From Polaribacter sp. Z022 (lineage in GTDB: Bacteria; Bacteroidota; Bacteroidia; Flavobacteriales; Flavobacteriaceae), in the NCBI RefSeq assembly GCF_023555495.1, contig NZ_JALCZO010000001.1, positions 806,001 to 870,000 on the forward strand: a DNA stretch of 64,000 nucleotides, given 5' to 3'. Positions within the stretch are counted from its first letter, which is position 1. Every line of letters starts with the position of its first letter. The notes under the pieces are model-generated. The model saw only the letters and a program-made list of their open reading frames with translations, made no database searches and was not told where the DNA came from. Shown here piece after piece: positions 8,677 to 16,436 of this stretch. The position numbers were made by a program, and so were the translations under genes.

Positions 8677-9687
8677 AAATTCAGAACCTTCTCCGTATTT
8701 ACTTTTTAACTGAATGGTTTCATTATGAGCTTCTACAATATGTTTTACAATAGATAAACCTAAGCCAGAACCTCCTTGTTCTCTAGATCTACTTTGGTCT
8801 ACTCTGTAAAATCTTTCAAAAAGTCTAGACAAATGTTGTTGTTGTATACCTTCACCATCATCAGTAACTTTAATTAAGTATTTACCATTATAATTCTCTA
8901 TTGCAACAGTTGTATAACCATTTGGCTTTCCGTATTTAATAGAGTTTACAACTAGGTTAATTAAAACTTGTTCAATTTTTTCTACATCTCCTTTTACATA
9001 AATAGAAGATTTGTATGTTTTATCTAATTTTAGTGTAATATTTCTTTTTTTGGCTTTCATTTCTAGCAAGTCAAAAACGTTTTGCACTAATTCTAAAAGA
9101 TTAAAAACTTTTATATCAAGCTTCATTCCGTCATTTTCTAATTTAGAAATCATATCTAAATCTTTAATAACTGCAACTAATCTTTCTACACCTTTGTTAG
9201 CTCTTTCTAAATATTTAGTTCTTATTTGTTTGTCGTTTACAGCACCTTCTATTAAGGTTAATATGTAACCTTGTACAGTAAATAAAGGAGTTTTAAGTTC
9301 GTGAGCAACATTTCCTAAAAAATCTCTTCTAAAAGAATCTCTTTCTGTTAAGCTTTTTATTTCTAAACTTTTACCTTCTACATATTTTTGCATGCTCTTA
9401 GAAAGTTGCTCAATATCTGTAGTAGTAGAATCTTTTCGTAAATCATTAACATCTAGTATAGAAACATCTTCATAAATTTTTATGAGTCTTCTATAAATAA
9501 AGTGTTCTGTTCTATATTGAATTATTAAAAATGAAATAATAAAGAAAAAAGCAAAAGATAAAATTACAGTTGTAATTCCTAAATGTTTAACTACAATAAA
9601 GTAAGCTAAGGTTGCAATTATGGCAGATAGTATTGTTAAATATAAAGCAGACCAAAGAGCATAAGAATATGTTTTTTTTATTTTCAT
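8650..9687 (-). CDS. Sensor histidine kinase, PhoR-like
   Basis: A 345-residue membrane sensor that autophosphorylates on histidine and passes the phosphate to the response regulator encoded ten bases upstream. Two membrane helices lie at about 10-33 and 38-57 with almost no periplasmic loop between them, so the signal is probably sensed in the membrane or through partner proteins. There is no recognisable PAS domain. The HisKA domain has NVAHELKTP with the phospho-accepting His129. The ATPase domain shows NSIKYG, DDGEGI and the G-box GGSGLGLSIVK. Pairing with an OmpR-type regulator and the HELKTP-x-x-x-x-QGY context resemble PhoR. The signal itself is not visible. Confidence 0.92.
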   Translation of the reverse strand: MKIKKTYSYALWSALYLTILSAIIATLAYFIVVKHLGITTVILSFAFFFIISFLIIQYRTEHFIYRRLIKIYEDVSILDVNDLRKDSTTTDIEQLSKSMQKYVEGKSLEIKSLTERDSFRRDFLGNVAHELKTPLFTVQGYILTLIEGAVNDKQIRTKYLERANKGVERLVAVIKDLDMISKLENDGMKLDIKVFNLLELVQNVFDLLEMKAKKRNITLKLDKTYKSSIYVKGDVEKIEQVLINLVVNSIKYGKPNGYTTVAIENYNGKYLIKVTDDGEGIQQQHLSRLFERFYRVDQSRSREQGGSGLGLSIVKHIVEAHNETIQLKSKYGEGSEFSFTLEKAK

Positions 9688-9697
9688 TAAGAAAAAT

Positions 9698-10396
9698 TTA
9701 TTTGTCAGAATCTTCTAAAACAAATTTATAACCTACACCTTTTACAGTTTTAAAATGGTCATCACCAATTTTTTCTCTTAATTTTCTAATATGCACGTCT
9801 ATAGTTCTACCACCTACAACAACTTCATTACCCCAAACAGTATCTAAAATTACTTCTCTTTTAAATACTTTACCAGGTTTAGAAGTTAGCAAAGAAAATA
9901 ATTCAAATTCTTTTCTAGGTAGAGATATTTTTTTACCGGCTTTATAAACTACATATTCGTCTCTATCTATTACAATATCACCAATTTTAAAAGTTTCATC
10001 ACTTTCTTCTTCAGTTTTTAGTCTTCTTAATAAAGATTTTACTTTACTAACTAATACTTTAGGTTTAATTGGTTTGGTAATATAATCGTCTGCACCAGCT
10101 TCAAAACCAGCTACTTGTGAGTAGTCTTCGCCTCTAGCTGTTAAAAATGAGATAATTACATTTTCTAAAGATTTAATTTTTCTTATTTTTTCACAAGCTT
10201 CTATTCCATCCATTTCTGGCATCATTATATCTAGTAAGATTAACTGAGGAATATTCTTTTTAGCAGATTTTATTGCTTCTTGACCATTTGTAGCTGTAAA
10301 AACTTGATATCCTTCATTTTTTAAATTGTAACCTACAATTTCTAAAATATCTGGTTCATCATCAACTAATAAAATCTTAATATCACTTTTATTCAT
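9698..10396 (-). CDS. Response regulator, OmpR/PhoB family
   Basis: A 232-residue regulator with a receiver domain (LVDDEPD at 10-16, phospho-acceptor Asp56 in LLDIMMPEMDG, Lys in ITKPIKPK) and a C-terminal winged helix (about 130-228: PRKEFELFSLLTSKPGKVF, DVHIRKLREKIG, VKGVGYKF). The start is placed at the ATG at 10396 and not at the upstream codon at 10465, because MNKSDIKILLVDDEP is the normal family N-terminus and a TATTTTTG box lies just upstream at 10423-10430. It is co-transcribed with the kinase. Three pairs of TTAACA-type repeats with 11-bp spacing lie upstream and could be its own operators, as for PhoB boxes. Confidence 0.94.
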   Translation of the reverse strand: MNKSDIKILLVDDEPDILEIVGYNLKNEGYQVFTATNGQEAIKSAKKNIPQLILLDIMMPEMDGIEACEKIRKIKSLENVIISFLTARGEDYSQVAGFEAGADDYITKPIKPKVLVSKVKSLLRRLKTEEESDETFKIGDIVIDRDEYVVYKAGKKISLPRKEFELFSLLTSKPGKVFKREVILDTVWGNEVVVGGRTIDVHIRKLREKIGDDHFKTVKGVGYKFVLEDSDK

Positions 10397-10422
10397 AAAT
10401 AGATTTGTAAAACTATGAGTAT

Positions 10423-10430
10423 CAAAAATA
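10423..10430 (-). promoter_or_regulatory. Promoter -7 box of the response regulator operon
   Basis: On the minus strand this reads TATTTTTG (consensus TAnnTTTG). The ATG at 10396 is 26 bases downstream. It lies inside the longer open frame that begins at 10465, which argues that the longer start is not used. Confidence 0.6.
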
Positions 10431-10457
10431 GTAATAAATATAGCACAATAACAACTA

Positions 10458-10546
10458 CTTAACAATCATTTAATCTTTTCTTTGTTAGTTAACATTAAAA
10501 TAACTTTACAAAAAAAAGATTTTAAGAATTTAACAGTTTCTTAAAT
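10458..10546. promoter_or_regulatory. Three 11-bp-spaced direct-repeat pairs, PhoB-box-like
   Basis: Three units each have a TTAACA word and a related word exactly 11 bases later: TTAACA 10459 / TTAATC 10470, TTAACA 10489 / ATAACT 10500, and TTAACA 10530 / TTAAAT 10541. An 11-bp direct repeat is the geometry bound by PhoB-type winged helices. The units lie between the divergent promoters of the PhoB-like regulator and the secreted protein at 10616. The function is inferred. Confidence 0.4.
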
Positions 10547-10579
10547 ACTTGTTTATTAAACAACAAATTAATTATTTCT

Positions 10580-10587
10580 TATCTTTA
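10580..10587 (+). promoter_or_regulatory. Promoter -7 box of the secreted T9SS protein
   Basis: TATCTTTA, one base from TAnnTTTG, located 28 bases before the ATG at 10616. No strong -33 TTG is obvious, which would suit activation from the upstream repeat units. Confidence 0.5.
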
Positions 10588-10615
10588 CGTAATTAATTCA
10601 CTTAATATTTATTTT

Positions 10616-12463
10616 ATGAAAAAAAATTACTTTTTTACTTTATTGTTAACCTTATGTATAAGCTTTGTTTCGTTAGGACAGGTGCTTTTAACAGAGGATT
10701 TTACGTATGTTGATGGAAGTCTAGTTGGAAATGGCGCTTGGAAAAGTGTTGGAGGTACAGCTGGAGATTTTTTAGTTGCTTCAAACCAAGCTGTAGTTGA
10801 ACATGGAACTCCAAGTGAAGATGTAGAAATTCCTTTTACCCAAGTTACTGGAGCTGTTTATGCTGGATTTAATTTTTCAGTAGATGATCTTGGAGCACCT
10901 TATAGTGGTACAGATAATGAATATTTTGCACATTTTGATTTTAAGGCAAGAATGGATGTGGTAGCTCCATCTGGAAGTGGTGATTTTAGTGTAGGTATTT
11001 CTTCAGGATCAGGTTCTGCAGAAGTTACCTGGGCAACAGATTTAACTTTTGGAACTAGTTACAGAGCAGTTTTAAAATATGATCAAGACACAGGTATTAC
11101 TCAATTATGGATCAATCCAACAACATCAGCAGATACATCAATAACTACGTCAACAGCTAGTGTAGCTAATGTTAGTAACTTTGAATTAAGACAATCTGAT
11201 TCATCAGAAAACGAAACAGTTAGAGTAGATGATTTGATGATTGGGCAAACTTTTACAGATGTTTTAGCTTTTGTAGCTGCAACTGATCCAGAATTATCAA
11301 TTACTGGAATAAGTGAAAATGAAATATTTTCTCCAGAAACAACTAAAATCACAGCAGCTTTAAGTATAAAAAACTTCACTTTATCTGGAGATAATGGTTC
11401 TGGTATGAGTGATGGATCTGGAGATGGATACATTAAAACTACTTTTACTAAAACTGGAAATCCTGCAGAAGAAACTTCTTTTTTTACAACTACACCTCCA
11501 GATATTGAAGTTGAAGCAGGTGCAAGTTATTCTTTATCTGCAGAACTTGTAGATAATAGTGGAAATTCGTTAACTCCAGCTATTTCATCTTCTATTTCTT
11601 TTAGTGTTGCTTCTTATAATGTTGTAGCTGATATAGCAGCTTTAAGAGCTGGTAGTTCTGGAGATTTTTATGCACTTACAGGTGTAGAGGTAGTTATGAC
11701 TTATAATGCTGGAAATTCTAGAAATCAAAAATATATTCAAGATGCAACAGGGGCTATCTTAATTGATGATACTTCAGGTGTAATAACAACGTCATATAAC
11801 GTTGGTGATGGAATATCAGGTTTAAAAGGTAAATTAAGTTCATTTGGTGGCGTTATACAAATTGTTCCTCAAGTAGATCCTGGTGCTGCTACTTCAACAG
11901 GAAATACAATTACAGCTCAAGTTGTAACGATTGATGAATTAAATACTAATTTAAATAATTATGAATCTGAATGGGTTACAGTAGAAAATGTTAATTTTGC
12001 TGAAGCAGATGGTACAGCTACTTTTGCTGCTAGTACTAATTATAATATTTCAGATGGAACAAATACTTTAGTTTTTAGATCTGCTTTTAGTGGTTCTGAT
12101 TTTATTGGATCAATAATACCTTCAAGTTCTGCTAGTGTTACAGGTTTAGCTGCTGAATATAATGGAACTTCACAATTATTTGGTACAAATTCTGCTAACA
12201 TTGTATTAAGTACTTCTAAAAATGAAATTTTAGGTTTTGCTACATATCCAAACCCTATCACAAATAAAAGATTTACAATTTCTAGTAGTAATGCAGATTT
12301 AAAAGAAGTATCTATTTTTAATGTTTTAGGAAAAGAAGTGTTTTCAACTAGCTTTTCTGGATTAAATAAAAATATAGATGTATCTGCTATAACTTCTGGT
12401 GTTTATATCTTAAAAGTAACAGAAGCAGGTAAAACAGCAACTAAGAAATTGGTTGTGAGATAG
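10616..12463 (+). CDS. Secreted multidomain protein with DUF5689-like domain and T9SS type A sorting domain
   Basis: A 615-residue exported protein. Residues 1-21 form a Sec signal peptide ending in SLGQ. Residues about 22-215 form a beta-rich LamG/choice-of-anchor-like region. Residues about 225-335 look like an Ig-type module. Residues about 340-525 resemble the OB-fold DUF5689 region also found in the lipoprotein at 34022 (ALTGVEVVMTY, KYIQDATGAILIDD). The last about 75 residues, from YPNPITNKRFTI through SIFNVLGKEV to a C-terminal KKLVVR, are a classic type A sorting domain that directs the protein through the type IX system to the cell surface. No catalytic motif was recognised. A clear terminator follows. 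Possible control by the neighbouring PhoB-like regulator is an inference from the repeats upstream. Confidence 0.88.
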   Translation: MKKNYFFTLLLTLCISFVSLGQVLLTEDFTYVDGSLVGNGAWKSVGGTAGDFLVASNQAVVEHGTPSEDVEIPFTQVTGAVYAGFNFSVDDLGAPYSGTDNEYFAHFDFKARMDVVAPSGSGDFSVGISSGSGSAEVTWATDLTFGTSYRAVLKYDQDTGITQLWINPTTSADTSITTSTASVANVSNFELRQSDSSENETVRVDDLMIGQTFTDVLAFVAATDPELSITGISENEIFSPETTKITAALSIKNFTLSGDNGSGMSDGSGDGYIKTTFTKTGNPAEETSFFTTTPPDIEVEAGASYSLSAELVDNSGNSLTPAISSSISFSVASYNVVADIAALRAGSSGDFYALTGVEVVMTYNAGNSRNQKYIQDATGAILIDDTSGVITTSYNVGDGISGLKGKLSSFGGVIQIVPQVDPGAATSTGNTITAQVVTIDELNTNLNNYESEWVTVENVNFAEADGTATFAASTNYNISDGTNTLVFRSAFSGSDFIGSIIPSSSASVTGLAAEYNGTSQLFGTNSANIVLSTSKNEILGFATYPNPITNKRFTISSSNADLKEVSIFNVLGKEVFSTSFSGLNKNIDVSAITSGVYILKVTEAGKTATKKLVVR

Positions 12464-12486
12464 TTTTATCTTCTTATAAATAATCA

Positions 12487-12515
12487 AAAAGCTCCGAAAT
12501 TTTCGGAGCTTTTTA
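12487..12515 (+). terminator. Intrinsic terminator after the T9SS protein
   Basis: A perfect stem AAAAGCTCCGAAA / TTTCGGAGCTTTT with a very short loop, followed by T-rich sequence. It separates the secreted-protein gene from the exonuclease gene. Confidence 0.9.
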
Positions 12516-12523
12516 TTTTTCAC

Positions 12524-12531
12524 TATATTTA
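12524..12531 (+). promoter_or_regulatory. Promoter -7 box of the exonuclease gene
   Basis: TATATTTA, one base from TAnnTTTG, 25 bases before the ATG at 12557 and directly after the terminator of the upstream unit. Confidence 0.5.
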
Positions 12532-12556
12532 GTCAAGAAAAAGAAAACTTATTGCT

Positions 12557-13276
12557 ATGAATTTGACTATCAAATTAAATGATATCCTGTTTTTGGATAT
12601 AGAAACTGTACCCCAAAACGAAAACTGGAATCTTTTATCTAAAGAAACTCAAGAACTTTTTGAGAACAAAACAAAATATCAACGTAAAGATGATTTTACA
12701 GCTGAAGAGTTTTATGAACGTGCAGGAATTTGGGCAGAGTTTGGTAAAATAATCTGTATTTCTGTTGGTTATTTTGTAGACGTAGAAAATAATAAACAGT
12801 TACGAATAACTTCTTTTTTTGGAGATGATGAACATAAACTGTTATCAGATTTTAAAGTTTTATTAGATAAGCACTTTGTTAAAAAAAGTAATGTTTTATG
12901 TGCACATAATGGTAAAGAATTCGATTTTCCTTTTATAGCAAGAAGAATGATAATTCATCAAATAGAATTGCCTAAAAAGTTAAATTTATTTGGTAAAAAG
13001 CCATGGGAAGTACCTCATTTAGATACGTTAGAATTGTGGAAGTTTGGAGATTATAAGCACTATACCTCTCTAAAATTATTAACTTCAATTTTAGGAATTC
13101 CATCTCCAAAAGATGATATTGATGGAAGTGAAGTTGCACATGTTTATTATAAAGAAAAAAATTTGCAAAGAATAGTAGACTATTGTGAAAAAGATACAAT
13201 AGCTGTTGCTCAAATTTTATTGCGTTTTAATAATCAAAAATTATTAGAAAAAGAAAATATTGTAAATGTTGATTAG
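12557..13276 (+). CDS. 3'-5' exonuclease-like protein (RNase H fold, PolB-exonuclease related)
   Basis: A 239-residue DEDD-type nuclease fold. Motif I is FLDIETVPQ (about 12-20), motif II is AHNGKEFDFPFIARR with its Asp, and motif III appears as YCEKD near residue 212. The His/Thr-rich HLDTLELWKFGDYKHYTSL stretch is typical of the predicted PolB-like 3'-5' exonuclease family. Such proteins are expected to trim DNA ends, perhaps in repair; the exact substrate is unknown. The gene is convergent with the ABC-F gene and overlaps its end by four bases with no terminator between them. Confidence 0.85.
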   Translation: MNLTIKLNDILFLDIETVPQNENWNLLSKETQELFENKTKYQRKDDFTAEEFYERAGIWAEFGKIICISVGYFVDVENNKQLRITSFFGDDEHKLLSDFKVLLDKHFVKKSNVLCAHNGKEFDFPFIARRMIIHQIELPKKLNLFGKKPWEVPHLDTLELWKFGDYKHYTSLKLLTSILGIPSPKDDIDGSEVAHVYYKEKNLQRIVDYCEKDTIAVAQILLRFNNQKLLEKENIVNVD

Positions 13277-15129
13277 CCTTCTAGTTTCATTGAAAGTTCT
13301 AACCAACGCTCTTCTTTTTGCTCTAAAGTATCAATGATTTTTTGTAGTTCTTCAGATTTTTCAGCAATATCTTCAGTAGTAATTTCTACATTTAAAAATT
13401 GTTTTTCAATGATATCTTTTCTTCTTTGAAGTCTTTCTATATCTGCTTCTAATGCACCAAACTCTCTTTTTTCATTAAAACTTAAAGAACTTTTTGTGTT
13501 TTTCTTTTCTACTTTTTCAACAATTTTGGTAGGTTTCACTTCTTTTAAAGCAGATGCATCATAAGCCCTAAAATCTGAGTAGTTTCCAGGAAAGTTTTCT
13601 ACAATTCCTTCTCCTCTAAATACAAATAAAGCATCTACAATTTTATCCATAAAATATCTATCGTGAGAAACTACTAAAAGGTTTCCAGGATAATCTAACA
13701 AGAAATTTTCTAACACATTTAAAGTTACAACATCTAAATCATTAGTTGGCTCATCTAAAATTAAAAAGTTTGGGTTTTGTATTAAAACTGCACATAAATA
13801 CAAACGTTTCTGTTCTCCTCCAGATAGTTTTTCTACAAAATCATATTGTTTCTTTTTGTCAAACAAAAATCGCTCAAGTAACTGAGAAGCAGAAATTCTT
13901 CTTCCTTTAGTTAATGGAATTTCTTCTCCAAATTCTTTTACAACTTCAATTACTTTTTGCCCTTCTTTTATTTCGATTCCTGCTTGAGTATAATACCCAT
14001 ATTTTACAGTTTCGCCTAAAATTACTTTACCAGCATCTACAGGAGCAGTTTGTGTAATAATATTTAAAAAAGAAGATTTTCCTGTTCCGTTTTTACCAAT
14101 AATTCCAATACGTTCACCTCGTTTAAAAACATAATCGAAACCATCTAAAATCTTTTTGTCTCCAAAAGATTTATAAACTTTATGTAGTTCTAGAATTTTA
14201 CTTCCTAAACGCTCCATATTAATTTCTAATTGAACCTGATGATCTTTTCTACGTTGATGTGCTTTTTCTTTAATCTTGTAAAAATCATCAGTTCTAGATT
14301 TAGACTTTGTTGTACGTGCTTTAGGTTGCTTACGCATCCAATCTAACTCTTTTTTAAACAAGCTTTTTGCTTTACTTAAATTTGTTGCTTCTAGAGCTAA
14401 ACGTTCTTCCTTGTTTTGTAAATAATAAGAGTAATTTCCTTTGTATTTGTATATTTTACCTTCATCTAATTCTAAAATTTCGTTACAAACACGTTCTAAA
14501 AAATAACGATCGTGAGTAACCATAAATAAGGTAATCTTTTCTTTTGCAAAAAAATCTTCTAACCATTCAATCATTTCTAAATCTAAATGATTTGTAGGTT
14601 CATCTAGAATTAGTAAATCTGGTTTATTTATTAATACAATAGCTAAAGACAAACGTTTTCTTTGTCCACCAGAAAGCGATCCTACTTTTAGCGTTAAATC
14701 GTCTAATTTTAATTTAGATAAAATTTGTTTGTATTGTGTTTCAAAATCCCAAGCATTGTATTGATCCATTAAATCAAATGCTGCTTGATAAGCATCTGCA
14801 TCATCAGGATTTTTTAAAGCATTTTCATATTGATTAACTATTGAAAGAATTTTATTATCAGTAGCAAAAATGGTTTCTTCAATTGTTAAATTTGGGTCTA
14901 TATCATCTTTTTGTGCTAAATAAGCAATAGAAATTCCTTTTCTGCTAACTACTTGTCCAGAATCTGGTACATCTAATCCTGCAATAATGTTTAATATAGA
15001 AGTTTTACCACTTCCGTTTTTAGCAACAAAAGCAACTTTTTGATCTTTATTAATTCCAAAAGAGATGTCATCAAACAAGATACGCTCTCCATATGCTTTA
15101 GAAATATTTTCTACTGATAAGTAATTCAC
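13273..15129 (-). CDS. ABC-F family ATPase (Uup/EttA-like)
   Basis: A soluble protein with two ABC domains and no membrane helices, so a translation or ribosome factor and not a transporter. Walker A motifs are AKNGSGKTSIL and GKNGTGKSSFL; signature motifs are LSGGQRKRL and LSGGEQKRL; Walker B motifs end in LDEPTNHLD and LDEPTNDLD. The linker (about 235-310) is rich in Lys/Arg and a C-terminal coiled coil (about 550-618) resembles Uup. The start is set at the GTG at 15129, because the family begins NYLSVENISKAYGE and the longer TTG at 15147 would overlap the -7 box at 15145-15152. The length is then 618 residues, normal for the family. Confidence 0.93.
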   Translation of the reverse strand: MNYLSVENISKAYGERILFDDISFGINKDQKVAFVAKNGSGKTSILNIIAGLDVPDSGQVVSRKGISIAYLAQKDDIDPNLTIEETIFATDNKILSIVNQYENALKNPDDADAYQAAFDLMDQYNAWDFETQYKQILSKLKLDDLTLKVGSLSGGQRKRLSLAIVLINKPDLLILDEPTNHLDLEMIEWLEDFFAKEKITLFMVTHDRYFLERVCNEILELDEGKIYKYKGNYSYYLQNKEERLALEATNLSKAKSLFKKELDWMRKQPKARTTKSKSRTDDFYKIKEKAHQRRKDHQVQLEINMERLGSKILELHKVYKSFGDKKILDGFDYVFKRGERIGIIGKNGTGKSSFLNIITQTAPVDAGKVILGETVKYGYYTQAGIEIKEGQKVIEVVKEFGEEIPLTKGRRISASQLLERFLFDKKKQYDFVEKLSGGEQKRLYLCAVLIQNPNFLILDEPTNDLDVVTLNVLENFLLDYPGNLLVVSHDRYFMDKIVDALFVFRGEGIVENFPGNYSDFRAYDASALKEVKPTKIVEKVEKKNTKSSLSFNEKREFGALEADIERLQRRKDIIEKQFLNVEITTEDIAEKSEELQKIIDTLEQKEERWLELSMKLEG

Positions 15130-15144
15130 AAGTATTCTTTTTTG

Positions 15145-15152
15145 CAAAGAAA
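15145..15152 (-). promoter_or_regulatory. Promoter -7 box of the ABC-F gene
   Basis: On the minus strand this reads TTTCTTTG followed by CAAA, close to TAnnTTTG. It is 15 bases before the GTG at 15129. The terminator hairpin at 15155-15182 lies immediately upstream, so the gene is insulated from leftward transcription arriving from 15.2 kb. Confidence 0.45.
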
Positions 15153-15154
15153 CA

Positions 15155-15182
15155 AAAAACCCAAGTGTAAACTTGGGTTTTT
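15155..15182 (-). terminator. Symmetric terminator hairpin with no protein gene feeding it
   Basis: AAAAACCCAAGT pairs over 12 bases with ACTTGGGTTTTT around a GTAA loop, with T-runs on both strands. No CDS on either strand ends just upstream of it. The simplest reading is that it ends a short leftward transcript from the region 15183-15280 (see the candidate ncRNA). Confidence 0.75.
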
Positions 15183-15245
15183 GATATCATTTAATTTTAT
15201 AGGAGGTTTTTTGGGGGATTGAAAAATTAAATGCCTTACTATGAT
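15155..15245 (-). ncRNA. Candidate small RNA, leftward
   Basis: On the minus strand there is a TTG (15278-15280), 20 bases, then TAATTTTA (15250-15257), a Bacteroidetes-type promoter. A transcript of about 90 bases would contain an 11-bp hairpin (CATTTAATTTT at 15188-15198 with AAAATTAAATG at 15223-15233) whose 24-base loop is C-rich on this strand (complements of GGAGG and GGGGG), and would end in the strong terminator at 15155-15182. There is no credible open frame. An alternative outer pairing ATATCAT/ATGATAT (15184-15190 with 15241-15247) also exists. The prediction is from layout only. Confidence 0.4.
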
Positions 15246-15249
15246 ATTG

Positions 15250-15280
15250 TAAAATTAAACCAAAAAAAGGTGCTTGTCAA
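15250..15280 (-). promoter_or_regulatory. Candidate promoter of the leftward small RNA
   Basis: TTG on the minus strand at 15280-15278, a 20-base spacer, and TAATTTTA at 15257-15250 (one mismatch to TAnnTTTG). The spacing falls in the 17-23 range reported for Bacteroidetes sigma factors. Confidence 0.4.
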
Positions 15281-15281
15281 T

Positions 15282-15346
15282 CCCTGAAATCAGTGAAATT
15301 TTTTTCTCACTGAAAACAGTGAGATTATTCACTGAAAATGGTGATT
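15282..15346. promoter_or_regulatory. Three CTGAAA-type dyads (candidate operator cluster)
   Basis: Three imperfect palindromes centred near 15288, 15314 and 15336: CTGAAATCAG, CTCACTG-AAAA-CAGTGAG (perfect 7-bp arms) and TCAC-TGAAAATG-GTGA. The shared CTGAAA words begin at 15284, 15310 and 15332, about two to two and a half helical turns apart. They sit directly behind the leftward promoter and about 75-140 bases before the divergent nucleotidyltransferase ATG. The binding protein is unknown. Confidence 0.45.
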
Positions 15347-15386
15347 AATCAATAGAATCAAATTTTTAAAATCTCTTAATTAATAG

Positions 15387-15393
15387 TATATTG
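15387..15393 (+). promoter_or_regulatory. Possible -7 box of the nucleotidyltransferase operon
   Basis: TATATTG followed by CG, one T shorter than TATATTTG, 26 bases before the ATG at 15420. It is the best candidate in the 60 bases before the gene. Confidence 0.35.
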
Positions 15394-15419
15394 CGACTTA
15401 TAATATATCTATAAAAACT

Positions 15420-16436
15420 ATGAAAATAATTGTGCCAATGGCTGGTATTGGTTCTCGTTTAAGACCACATACTTTAACAGTACCTAAACCTTTAACAGTA
15501 ATTGCAGGAAAACCAATTGTACAACGTTTGGTGGAAGATATTACATCAGTAGTAAATCAAAAAATTGATGAAATTGCTTTTATTATTGGTCCAGCTGCTA
15601 AAGGGTTTCCAGCAGATACTTCAGAAAAATTAATTAAAATAGCTCAAGAATTAGGCGCTAAAGGTTCTGTATATGTACAAGAAGAAGCTTTAGGAACTGC
15701 ACATGCTATTTATTGTGCTAAAGAATCTTTAAATGGACCTTGTGTTGTGGCTTTTGCTGATACTTTATTTAAAGCAGATTTTACTTTAGATGCTAATGCT
15801 GATGGAGCAATTTGGGTAAAACAAGTAGAAGATCCAAGTGCTTTTGGAGTTGTTAAATTAAATGATGGATATATTACCGATTTTGTTGAAAAACCTAAAG
15901 ATTTTGTATCGGATTTAGCAATTATTGGTATTTATTATTTTAAAGACGGAGATAAAGTTAGAAATGAAATACAATATTTAATTGATAATGATCTTCGTGA
16001 AAATGGAGAATATCAATTAACAAACGTTTTAGAGTCATTAAAACAACAAGGAGCAAAATTTATTCCTGGTACTGTTAATGCATGGATGGATTGTGGTAAG
16101 AAAGACCCAACTGTAGATACAAATACACAAGTTTTAGGTTTTGAACAGAAAGCTGGTAATAATTTAGTTTCTAAAGATGTAGTTTTAGAGAATTCAGAAA
16201 TTATTCAGCCTTGTTATATTGGTGAAAACGTTGTGCTTAAAAACACAAAAATAGGACCTTATGTTTCTATTGGGGCTAACAGTGTAGTAGAAAACTCTAC
16301 TATTGTAAACTCATTAATACAAACTAATGTAGAAATTTCTAATGCAGATTTAGATAATGCTATGATTGGAAATCATGCAAAATATAATGGTAAATATACC
16401 TCTGTAAGTATTGGAGATTATACAGAATTAACATAA
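15420..16436 (+). CDS. Sugar-phosphate nucleotidyltransferase with C-terminal beta-helix
   Basis: A 338-residue cytoplasmic enzyme that makes a nucleotide sugar from NTP and a sugar-1-phosphate. The N-terminal GT-A-like domain shows MAGIGSRLRPHTLTVPKPL (7-25), the G-x-G-x-R-L-x-P-x-T loop plus PKPL, then EALGTAHAI, FADTLF and FVEKPKDF. The C-terminal part (about 250-338) has hexapeptide-like repeats that form a left-handed beta-helix. It belongs to the RfbA/GlmU/ManC superfamily; the exact base and sugar cannot be assigned. It leads a tight four-gene run with a TPR protein, a DUF4292 lipoprotein and an EnvC-like protein, an arrangement that links sugar activation with envelope work. Confidence 0.9.
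   Translation: MKIIVPMAGIGSRLRPHTLTVPKPLTVIAGKPIVQRLVEDITSVVNQKIDEIAFIIGPAAKGFPADTSEKLIKIAQELGAKGSVYVQEEALGTAHAIYCAKESLNGPCVVAFADTLFKADFTLDANADGAIWVKQVEDPSAFGVVKLNDGYITDFVEKPKDFVSDLAIIGIYYFKDGDKVRNEIQYLIDNDLRENGEYQLTNVLESLKQQGAKFIPGTVNAWMDCGKKDPTVDTNTQVLGFEQKAGNNLVSKDVVLENSEIIQPCYIGENVVLKNTKIGPYVSIGANSVVENSTIVNSLIQTNVEISNADLDNAMIGNHAKYNGKYTSVSIGDYTELT

Noticed and set aside
11101..11433. Minus-strand open frame of 110 codons inside the T9SS protein gene
   Set aside because: No promoter, and it is covered by a secreted multidomain gene with a full signal peptide and sorting domain.
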